Positions 27,801-39,800 of a DNA stretch of 64,000 nt are shown here, in pieces. The stretch is from the NCBI GenBank assembly GCA_030142905.1, contig JASJOG010000195.1, forward strand, positions 1 to 64,000, written 5' to 3'. A program made the position numbers and the translations under genes. Each line of letters begins with the position of its first letter. Position 1 is the first letter of the stretch. Under the pieces are notes generated by a model. That model worked only from the letters and a program-made list of their open reading frames with translations, did no database searches and had not been told where the DNA came from. This DNA comes from Heliopora coerulea. Taxonomy: Eukaryota; Cnidaria; Anthozoa; Scleralcyonacea; Helioporidae.

Positions 27801-30800
27801 GTTATCAGAAAGACAATTTAGATTTAAGTCAAAATCCAAAACATGTATTGCTGAAGCCTAATTTACGGACAACGTGTTAGGATCTATGGATAAAGGAGAA
27901 TTAACAAGTGTCGTGTTCCTGGACTTTTCAAAGGCCTTCAACACCGTGAATCTTTCCATCCTGAAAAAATTATCAACATCGGGCATTCGTGAGCCTGAAT
28001 TATCACGGTCTTCTTCTTACCTCGAAAACAGAAAGCAAGCAGCATGTTACAGTCAATATTTATCTGATTTGAAGAATCTCGATATGGGTATTCTACAGGG
28101 CTTGGTTTTAAGTGCCGCTGCTTTTTTAGCATACATAAATGATCTACCTACATACTTAGAATATTCACAGGTTACATTATATGCTGACAGTGCTACTCTG
28201 TTTTTTACCCAAAGAGTTTTGTCGATATCCAGACGGCCTTGAATTATGACCTGTTGAAGTTGTCACCCTGGCTAAATCAAAACTGATCCTAAACGTTCCA
28301 AAATCTACGTTTATGCTAATTGGTAGTCCTGTTAAATTGAAATCTATTAACAATCATAACTTTAACATTCAAATTAATGGGTTGTCATTACAGGAAGCAA
28401 CTACCTTTAAATTTCTTGGCATAACTATCAACAGTTGTCTTACATGAGACGACCATGTGAACAATATTTGCACTAAAGTTCTAAAGAAACTAAGTTTGTT
28501 TAGAAGAATCAAAAGATTTCTTCCTCCCAATACCAGAAAACTGTTTTTTAATTCATTTACTTTACCATTATTCGATTATTGTGACATTGTTTGGGGAGAC
28601 AGGAAAAATGTTGCATTAATGCAGCCAACTTCAGATATTTCAAGGTAAAGCGGCCAAAGAGATCCTGGATAAACCTTATAGGTCTTCAACTATTGATGCC
28701 GTTAAATGTCTTAATTGGAAGTCTTTAATGAATAGAAGAAAGCAGCATTGTTGTATTTTTATATACTATTGTATTAATAATAATATTGACTATGACTTTA
28801 ATTTAACATTATTTGGACGTTTTTACAGTTACAACATTAGAAATCGTAATAATCTTAGAAATATCAGTGTTAAACGACAGTGGGACCATCAGACAGTTGT
28901 TGGTCGGGCGATAGAGGATTGGAATGACTTGGACTTATCTGTGCAAATGGCTAGTATGAATGAATTTAAGCGTGCCCTCAGTGATAGATTTTTTAATCAA
29001 CATTATATTGAATTTTAACCAGTATTAAATACAAGTTGTACTGTATTTTAACCCTTACTTTTACTACTTTATATGTTATTTATCGTTTTTGTAGTAGTTA
29101 TTACCATTTTTATGTAGGACCCTGATGAAAGTCACTGTCAGGTGACTCAGGCATTCCTCAATAAAGATTTATTATTATTGTTACTATTATTATTATTATT
29201 ATTATTATTAATATTAATATTTTTATTGAATTTTATGCGCATATTGTAACGGTAACATTAATTTGAAGACGTGTAAACTAGGATACGTGTGACTTAGTTA
29301 TGTTGGTGGACTGTATATTTTTTTTCAGGATTCCGTCCTACTGGCTGTGTTAAAGCAAACCTATCGAATGTTCAAGGTACGGTGACTTAAGTCATTTATT
29401 CTATATACGTATTCCCAAGAGTCGGTTACAAAAAATACTGCGTGTGCTGCGAAACTGGTGATTCAACATCTTACATTTGTGAATGTTTGCTTGTTGTATA
29501 TCCCTGTTTGGATAATGTGACCATTCAATAGATTCCGCACGTGAATAGGAGGGCTGGAGTTTTAATAAGATCATGAAGATGTGAAAATCTTCTGTTCTAT
29601 TATTGTCCTCAATCCTTATAACCGGTAAATGAGAGATTTCGTAAAATTAGTGTGATTCTGACCTAATATCTTGTTGAAATTTTCATTTTTAGTTATTCAA
29701 TGGTTCTTTTAAACATATTCTGACAACTTGCGAGCTGAACGAGTTGAGGAGGAGATTAGATTACTTCTTTAGCAGGGTAAGTTGATATATGCTGGTGATA
29801 GTAGGTCGTCCAGGTTAGTGTAGTCTTGAAAGACTGTTGGTGACTGACGTTTCGACGGCCTCAGCGGCGGTCATCTTCAGAGGTTTTTTTTTTCGACTCT
29901 GAAACGTCAATCACCAACAGTCTTTCTCAGGACTACACTAACCTGGACGATCTACCATTTTGAATTCTATGAGATTAGTCACGGCAATTACCAACTTTTG
30001 AACGGATTCTCACGGGTTGAAATCATTTATTTAGTAAGTTGATACCTAAGAGGTGTATTTCGATACAAAAAAAACCCTCCTCTTTTTGATAGATAATAAC
30101 ACAAAACTCGAAATTCAGCTCCTCGATCTAGGAACTGTCGTGCTGCCATTTGTACAGGATTGTTTCTGTTTGGCAATTGAATCATTGAGACCTCAGAGAA
30201 GGATAATGGCTTTATTTTTATAGGAAGAATTTACTATTTTTTTCTCCAATCAAAGTGTGCTGACATCAAAATACGATCTGGTGATAAATGCACAAAGCAC
30301 AATGTAACAGAATTTGTATACCGCAGTCTATGGTAGGCGGTTTGGAAATTTAAATTTTGGAAGGTCGTTATTCGTGGGAGATCGGGAGATAGACGACTTT
30401 TTTTACAGAGGATGACACCAAACAGCAAAACGCTGACAAACTCGAGGCCCTCAGTTAAAACAAAATTATAAAGATAAAAATTACGAAGCTACGATACGTG
30501 ATAAAATAGAAAATTCAAAGTCTATAAAAGTATTACAAAAACTAACTACTCTAATATGAGTAACCAAGATTATGAGAAAAAACAACTAAGAACATGAGAA
30601 ACACTGTTTCTCATGTTCAATTTGGAGAGCTGCATTCTTAAACAAAGTCTTGGATTTTAATTGCCTTCGGTCGAGCGGAGCGGAGTTACAGGCTCTTATA
30701 CCATTTACAACGAATAAGGTCTTGCCACTTTCCGATATATGATTTACCCGTGAACAAAAAGAAGTGATTTTACTGTAACGTGAATTGACTGGAGTGGGAC

Positions 30801-33800
30801 TGGACTGCGCATTTGTGGGAGACCCGCAAAGTTCATTTCATATTAAGTTATTAACCTATTACTGTCGAAAACAGTTTCATTCTGCGTCTTATTTTTTAAT
30901 GTTATTAACAATAGGTCGACTTGTGTGATGAGTTTAAGTTGTGGGACTCGAATGAATGGGCTGTCTGCCTCTATCGTGAAGTGAATTAAGGGATGACAGA
31001 TTCAAATGTCAAATAAGCTAACCGTACTTCATCAGACTAAATGCAGAATTTACTACTAGGAACATTTCAGTGATTTACTGCATGTCCTAAAATTATAACA
31101 CAGCGATAATAACGTTTTGCTGATAAATGTCCTTACTAGTAAACGTAAGGTGATTCCTAAGGGTAAACCTTTCAGCTAAAAAGCAAAAGGACCTGACGCC
31201 AGCTAGTAAATCTTTCAAGTTTTATCCCAGTATCCACTGCTGCCCGATTTTTTTCTAGTGAAAATCAGATAAAAGTTAAACCGAGTAAAGTGCGCATGAT
31301 CTATTTCGATAAATAACAAATACAGTTTCTTTCAGTGAATTTTCGACTTTATTTAAACCATCTTCAGACTGAATGTTTCACAGTTAAACGTTACAGATGA
31401 CGATTGCAAATTAGAGCAGGATTTGGTTTTGATTGCATAAGTGTGTGGGCGTGTCTTATTACTAACTAGACGAATACTCGAACTTCTTTAGTTGCTTATG
31501 GTTCATTGTTGAGAGTCGGTAAGCGTCTTTTGATATGAAGAACTTCTTTATAAATGTAGAATATTTCAGTTGCCTGATGAGTCGATAAATTCTTGTTTGT
31601 AATGCTACGAACTCTTTCTGCTTAGAGTCGAAATTTCACTGGAAAGTCGAAAATTCGCTGAAGGAAACTGTTATTTATCGAAAGAGATAATGCACACATT
31701 ACTCAGTTTAACTTTCATCCTGTTTTAGTCCCAGTATGTTTGCGATGAATTCCCTCTTTTTTTCCTTAGTACCTGGCAACCATTGATTTTTCACAAGTGG
31801 ATATTTTGAGTGTGTTTTCAGGTATGGAAGTTATTATTTTTTCGTAAAATACAGTACAGTGTACTGGTTTGTGTACTATGTGCATGACTCTGTCATCGAG
31901 TAAGATTGTTCCTGTTGGAGGCATTGGTATTCGGCTCGATGAATTTTAGAATTCCTGGCCATGGCAGGTCTTCTTGTCTCTTGGTGTACTGTCAATCCAG
32001 ATTGTAATGTTTTCCCTTTCTTGGTCGCTTGTTTGGATTTAGATCTCGTTCCGTGATATGAACCTGTGTCACCATCAGAAGAACATTATGGCATTTACGC
32101 TCGACTGCTAACTGTTGAGTTGATATTTTGTGAAGGAGGAAAATCTCGAATGTCTGGATATTTTTAAGACCCAACCGGGACCTGTTGCGAAAAATGCAAC
32201 TGTGGGCCATCCGGCTGGGAATCGAACCCGCGACCTCGCGAATCTAGTGCGATGGTCTGCCAACTGAGCTACGGAGGCCGTTGCCGAGAGTTCAGTATTT
32301 ATAGTGGTGGTAATGCCGATTAAGTGAAGGGTATATTCGATAGAACATTATGGCGTTTACACTCGACTGCTAACTGTAAAGTTGATAATTTGTGAAGGAG
32401 GAAAATCTTGAGTGTCTGGATATTTTTAAGACTCGTGGCCATGCTCTCTTGGAACCACAGTTTATGCTATCGTTCGTCTTTGTGTGTGTATTTGTTTACT
32501 CGTTTGTAAAATCAGAATCACATAATGAAATTTCTTATCCTGAATATATTAAGTCATGTGTCTGTACAAAATTTGTATTCGGAACGGTTAGGAATGTCGA
32601 GAGTGGATAAAACGATTATTGTTATTGTGTTTCTCTAATTTCTCCACAGCTCTGAAGAACATCTGTGTTCTCCTCAGAACGCTGGCGACCGTGGTAGTCC
32701 GCTGCGCTCTAATTTTGTAGAGCTGCTCTGACACTTTCTGAAGTGACTAAATTACTCAATAAAAAAATAGCAGAAAATCAAGTGCAAAAACTAATGGCTT
32801 TCCACCATAATTGCTTTCCATCCCTTAAAATTTGTACCTATCGCTCTGAGCTGGCTATCGTTCTGATTATTACTGAACAAGGAAAACCAGATAGTTCATG
32901 AATACATACAACAAAAAATATATTTTGGATGAAAAATTGGATTAGGGGTCTGTTCAATAGGGAAGCCACATCCTAACCTCAAAAGCTTGGCCCTGTTGGA
33001 CACTAAGCATTCAAAAGCATTCTGCTAAGTATTTAACATTCAACGGGGCAAGGATCACAATGGCTGTGCACGATTCCGGCTCCGTGCAGTTATCTGATTG
33101 AAGTTATTTAGGTCACATGTGAGAAGAGTGCTGTTCAGTTTTACTCTATACCAAGCATCGCAGGTTTTCTCCGGATACCTCAGTTTCTTCCTGAAGAACA
33201 GTGCACTCATGTAGGTTAGCCGTGTAAGACCTCTCGGGAAAACAGCGTAGCTGGGTTATCCAGTATAAATAAAGACAGTCATTTCAGAACATTTACGAGA
33301 AATGAAGTCGTGTATGTCCCACTACCAAACCTGTCCACTTAATGACAATCAGATGCTCTTGTTTGCACCTTTGCTTCATGTTCAGTTTGACTCTACTATG
33401 CATCGCGGGTTTTCTCCAGGTACTTCGGTTCCCTCCTGTGTGTGGCACTTGGTGGACCTCTCGGGAGAACAGCTTTGCGAGTTGATAGGGTGTAAAGTAT
33501 AGTATATATAAAGGCACTTAATGAACTAGAGAGCGCAAATAAAATTCATAAGCAACTGCATGCATGACTGTTTGTTGACTTGTAAGTGTTCATCTTTTAT
33601 TGTTGTATGTTTTTCAGGAATACACTTTTTACCATTAGACAAAACTACATTCCTTAAAGTCAGTTCTTTTATGAATTTAGTTGAACACAAATTTAGGTAA
33701 GTTGATAAGTGGCTCTAAAGGTTGTTTGTTCTCTGTATTATTATGTTTTAAGGAAAGAGTGCTGCAATGAAATTACGAAAATGAAGAGGAAAGGAGGGGA

Positions 33801-36800
33801 TGACGAGGACGAGGTGGAGCATGAAGAGGAATAAGGTGTGCATGGAAGAAAAAGATGAGTACAGAGGAAGGGGGGAAGGGAAAGGGAAAGGGAAAATGAA
33901 AAGCAAACTGAAAAAGAAAAGGAATAGAAGAAAAAGGTAAAGGAGAAGGAAAACATTGAAAAGAAAAGGTGATGCAAAAAGAAAGTAAAAAAAAAAAAAA
34001 GCAAAAGATACCAAATGAAATGGAAAGAAACGAAAGTAAAAATAAAATGGAAATGTGGAAAATAAAATAAAAATGATGTTGGAGTTAAAGAAATACAGGG
34101 GAAGTGAAAAATACGTAAGAGGAAAAGAGATTACAAAAACAGGTGTATATCAAGGGAAAGCAAGTAAAATTAAACGAAAGAGCAGAGAAAATCCATAAAG
34201 ACACTAAAAAGAACACAGAATATCCATGCCGAGAAAACTTGAGGAGAAGAAAGAGATTGAAAATGGACGAGCCGAAGATAGGAAGGAAAAGAATGAAGAG
34301 AGAAGTCTTGCAGAAAGAGAAACTAGAGGCAGAACAATTTGGAGACGGTTTATGATTGACTAATAGTGGCACTTGATCTTTGTGTTTTTTAGTGCTATAA
34401 AATATACAGTTTTTATGTTTGATGATCAGATGGTCTGGTAAGTTTTCTTGAAGTTTGCTGTACGGTTCCAAAACTCTGTATGACAACTGTATGCTTGTCG
34501 TGGGCTCTTAGGACAAATGAAAATGTGAATGAAGTGCAATAATATTAGACAAATGCAGTGCTGGGTTGCACAACAATTTTGCGCTGATCTGCTTGTGTTC
34601 AGATCTGGTAGTTCCTTGGTTTGTTAGGTCAAGCACCAACCACTAAATCCAATGTAAAACGCTATTCAGAGCGAAATGATCACTGTTCTGTCGCAAAGCT
34701 TACGCCAGTTGCTGAGTTCCTTACTGAAAAAAAATCAGAAATATATTTTTCCTCGTTTAGGAGCGGTCTTGAACAAGAAGATATGAGGGTGCTTTATAAA
34801 TACCTTACAACTAGCTTGCTTCCTGTCACCAATGAGGAGGTTTGTCACATTCTCAACTATTTGGAATGAATCGTCACATTGTTCTTGTACGTCAGTAACA
34901 CTCGAGGATTGTTCGACAATCGTCGTTTATTCTTTTCAGTTGAAGGAAGTTACAACTGGCGATTGTGAGATCACTCTTAAAGTATTACGGCCTGTAGAAG
35001 TTCCCTGGATGTTTTCACATTTTGGAAACAATGTCTGTTAAAAAAGTAAAAAAGCCCGCAAAAACAGAACAAAAGAAAGCAAAAAACAAACTTAAAATTT
35101 TAGAGAACATCGATGTTGCGTGAAAAAACAAGAATAGGCGAAAAAAACTAAAGGCCAAGTTGAAGAATGTGTCTGTGCCAAAATGCCACTAATGTAGAAG
35201 TTGATTTCGGAATTTTTTATTGTTTGCCAATGAATTTGGTCAAGGAGATGTGAGAGGTTACTTTATGGTCCCTGAATAACCGCAACGATCGGACATTTGC
35301 GGCACAAAGTGTTAAAACTAAGGTAATACTTACGAAAAGTTGAAGACTACACCCCTTTTGAGTCAACTTGGCGACATGATCCCATGGGTCCAGTTATCGA
35401 CGCCAATGGCAAAGAACGTGAGAACTTAAGACAGCCAAACCACCTGTAGTTAACCTGGCATTTGAATGACCTGGCGAACCTCCGCTAAAGAACGCTCTTC
35501 CGGGAAAAATTAGTATGGTTTGTTTTAAATAGAATTATAAATGCATTAATAATTCATGAATTATCGTAGCCAATCCATGAACGTATACCACACCACGTGC
35601 ATTTTGATACCCAATGAAAGCCTGTCGGAAAGTCTCTGGTGATCTTGATCTCATTTCGTAATTTACATATTCATATTAACGAAACACACTTGCAAGAATT
35701 CAATGAGAATACGTGTTTGAGAAGCCATTTCAAACACTCGCTTATCATGTTTCATCAGGGGACTCCAAACACTTGAATAAAACAAAAATGTCGGGGCTGT
35801 GCCCCTGAGTTTTCATTATTTTCTCGTATTTGGAACCCCCGATGAAACATGATAAGCGAGTGTTCGAACTATTACTTCGTAAGGGGCTAATTACATGGAG
35901 AATTTCAGCCCGGGTCCTGATAGAATACTGGACAAAAGGAGCTCGCGATTACCTGAAGAAAGTTTCAGCCCGGTTTGGGCTACGCGGGCTGAAAAATCCC
36001 ATGTAATCACACGAAAAAATGTCAACCTGGGATGAAAAGATGATTGACAGGCGTGGGAAGATGAAAATTGCCAAAACAACAAAGGCCACCAATAAAGTTC
36101 TACCTGGGTTTACTTCGGATTTCAGTTTCAGCCCGGGCTGAAATATTTCATGTAATCGGGACGTTTTTCTACCCGGTCAGCCGGGCTGAAATTTTTCCAT
36201 GTAATCAGCCCGTAGATCAGGCGTTCCTGTAGCTCATTTAACGAATTAAGATGGTGTAGCCCAACATACCGTGATGTACATGTAATTCGTCTGTACATCT
36301 TAACCTCAGCATATTAGTGATCTATTTTCCCACTTTTTGTGACCACAGGAATGTCGTCACTCTTAAAACCTCACTTTTTATGTGTTACGTAAACTTAGGA
36401 ATATAAATGTTCCTACTAAATTCTTGGCTAACTTAGCAGTTACATATTAGTTACTTTAATGGGATGTTAATATAGTCGTCGGACTGCGATTTTCTACGCT
36501 ATTGTTTTTTGTTTTCCTCTTTCTAGTGGCTTATTTTCGATCGGCAAGTGACGGCGAGAGGTGAAAGTATCGCGCCGCGAAATCATCGTGGAAGGTACTG
36601 AAATAAAAGGAGAAAATTTTAACATTTTAATTTCTGAGTAGTATGCTCTTGGAAACAGATAATAAGCGGCAAATGAGGACGTGTGTATAACAAAAAGTTG
36701 TGTATAATCCCCCAAAAAAGACATTCGTCTGGCTGTAAATCGTGAGGATGCTGGCAAGAAAAAGAAAATTGATTTTAAAACTTCCGTCGGATTGTTAAAG

Positions 36801-39800
36801 GCAAATTGAAATAGTTTGTTTCCGTAATGTGAGAAAATGTAAGTGACTGTTTCACTTTCGTTTTTCCAGAAGAAGTAGATTAAAGTTTCATGTGTAATAA
36901 TGATGGTTTGTCTAGAAACGTCAATTAATTTTCTCCGATGAAATACTCAGGCATTGCTACAAAACCCAACAATTAAAAACAGATCACTATGTTTTGACTG
37001 GTTGCAAGCTAGAATGATAACTTGTTAATCGAATGTGAAGTTTGTGTGGGAAAGTATTTGCTTGAGATATTCGTACACACCGAGCAACTGAGGAGCGAGG
37101 TTCGTATGGAAAAACCCGAAGGCAAATACCTTCCCGTACAGACCGAACAGATGGGGTTAATATGAAATTTATTACCGTAAATCCTCTATTTAGCCCCCTT
37201 CTCAAATAAGCCCCCCGTCTCTAATAAGCCCCCCTTTTCAGAGATAGGAAGTCATTAAGCCCCCCCTTACTTACTTACATTAATGATTGATCACGAACGA
37301 CACAATTCAGTTAGACTGATCCAGTATATTTTATTCATGTGCTGGAAGTTTGGATATTTTTCTTTTGATCTTCGGCTGCATGACCTCCAACTTCATGTGC
37401 TTCAGCTTTTCCACTTTCCGCTCTAGTTCTTGATGAAGAATGGATACCATCTTCTGGTTGTTTGAAAAAGCGGTATAGCGCCCTGGAACCACAAGTCCGT
37501 CCTCGAGAAACCGCGCTACTGTCGGTGAAAATTCTAAGGCACAACCTTCGCGAGTCAAACATTTACACAACAGAAACGACAGTTCTATAGGCAAATGTCC
37601 CACTAATTCCTCATCTTGAGAGCTGCTGTCTGACAGACGGTAAATACCAACTGCAAAGTCATCATACAACTTCGCTTCTTCTTTTGTATCATGCTTGCAC
37701 TTGAGTTTCTCACCCACTACTGGCTTCCAAACTTTTTTATGAATGTGGTGACCACGAGCAACAGATTCGAACTCGCAACAGTACTGCTTGACAAAAGATA
37801 TCCCCTGACTTCTTGCCATTGAAAATACAGCTAGAGTCACCGTATCACACAAAGATCACAGAGGACCAGCAGATAAAATAATCTCTTGTTGTATACCGGT
37901 ATTTGTTTGAAGTTGTCACTAGTGAACCGGTATAGGTATGTGATACTGTTGTCATCAAGAATAGGTTTCACATTCCTTATGCATCACATCACTGTAGGCA
38001 GATCTACCGGGACAACGCCACCGCCATGTGGGTACAGTAACTTCTGCTTTAATCTTACCTTGTAGTGCTGTTCTTGGTTGCTTGACTGTAAAGGTAGTTA
38101 CTTTTTACAATGGAAGAGCGAGAGTTGAAATCAGCTTCTCATAAAGGCGAGAAAGTACGTTCATATTCTACTGATTTCAAATTGGAAGTCATTCGCTATG
38201 CTGAGACTAACTCAAACCACGCTGCGGCAAAAAAATATAAAGTTGATCGAAACAGAATTCGTGACTGGAGAAAAAAACGAGAGAGATTAGAAGAGTTAAA
38301 GAGTGAAAAGTCTGGTGGTGCTAAACGGCAACGACTTGAGGGCCCTGGAAGGCATCTAACCTCTCCAGAAATAGAAGAAAACTTGTTAGAGTGGATATTT
38401 GATAGACGAAGCAAAGGTCTCCGTGTCTCAAGAAAACTTATTATGCTCAAAGCTGCAAAGATCCAGAAAGAAAAGAAGACCCGAACATTACCAAATTAAC
38501 ATTCAGCCAGGGCTGGCTTGAAAAATTCACGAATAGAAATGGATTGAGTGTTAGACGTCACACAACTGAAGCCCAGAAAAGCCCAGATCAGCTGATAGAT
38601 AAGCTCTGTGCGTACATGCTTAAGGTAAGACGGCTCCGTAACAAGATGAACTATGAGTTTTTTGCCATGGGTGAAACAGCCGTATGGAACGACATGATAT
38701 CCAACACAACAGTGGAGAAACATGGTGCTCAGTCAGTAAATCTGAAGTCTACTGGTCATGAGAAGTCTAAAATAACAGTTTGCTTAGCTGCAACGGCCGA
38801 TGGCGGAAAAAGAAAGCCTTTGTTTTTAAGGGAGCCAAGCGTGATGTTAAAAGGCTAAACAAAGAATATTGATCAAAGTGTATTGTTGCGAGCAGTGACA
38901 ATGGATGGATGAATGAAGCCTTGGCTGAGCAGTACTGTCGCGTAGTTATAGGAACGTTTTCTTTTGGCACGCGTCGCTTGTTGGCATGGGATGCATTTAG
39001 ATGTCACCTAACACCAGTTGTTAAAGATATTCTCAACAAAGCCAAAGTTGATAGTGTTATTATACCAGGAGGCTGCAAAAAGTTTATTCAGGCTCCTGAT
39101 GTGAGCTGGAATAAGCCTATGAAGGAATATTTAAGAGAGATGTACGACAACTGGCTTGCTGAAAACGAACACCAGATGACATCGCATGGTAATATGAAGG
39201 CACCATCATGGAAGCAAATGATTGAATGGGTGTTGGAAGGCTGAAAGAAGCTACCCACAGAAGTAATCAAGAAGTCATTTAAGGTGTGCGCGTTATCTTC
39301 TAACCTTGATGGCTCAGAGGATCATGAAATAATGTGCATTAAGCATGGTCCATGCCAAAGCCTGCTACCTAGATTACAAGCGTTTCACTTTGAGGAGGAA
39401 GAGATCGATCCTTTCGACTCTAATGTTTCAGAAGAAGATATGGCTCAGGAAGGCATTACACACCTTATTATCGATGAGGACGATGAAACCATTGACGTTG
39501 AAATGGACATTGAATCGTAACCATTGTGGCATTTCCCTTACATGCAATACGTGTACGTTATTCAGTTTCAGTTTAACATTTCGATTTGTATAGCTCACAG
39601 TTTTGTTTGGGTTATACTTTAATCATTAACCAAGCTTCTCCAAGGTTCCCTCAAGTGAATAAAAATGTCGAAATTATCATGACATAGATCACTCATATTA
39701 AACAGTCGTTGTCCAATAAAACAGGAAATAGAAAAGCCAACTGTAACTCTTGTCTCTTTCTTCCTCTCTCTCTCTCTCTCTCTCTCTTAATTAAATAAGC

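Noticed and set aside
32205..32280. Functional tRNA gene on the minus strand
   Set aside because: Mismatched anticodon stem, poor D stem, and an AGA anticodon without the long variable arm of serine tRNAs; it fits a SINE head better.
33741..34486. Several Phe/Ser/Leu-rich open frames on the minus strand
   Set aside because: They come from the polypurine tract; the composition is trivial and no domain is present.
36527..36565. Earlier splice donor for CCZ1 exon 11 at AGAG|GTGAAA
   Set aside because: This gives the wrong phase and a stop in exon 12; the donor at 36595 (GGAAG|GTACTG) keeps the frame and gives the conserved HRGRFIT junction.
39760..39787. (CT)n run as a functional element
   Set aside because: A simple microsatellite inside the pogo-type transposon; nothing further can be supported.
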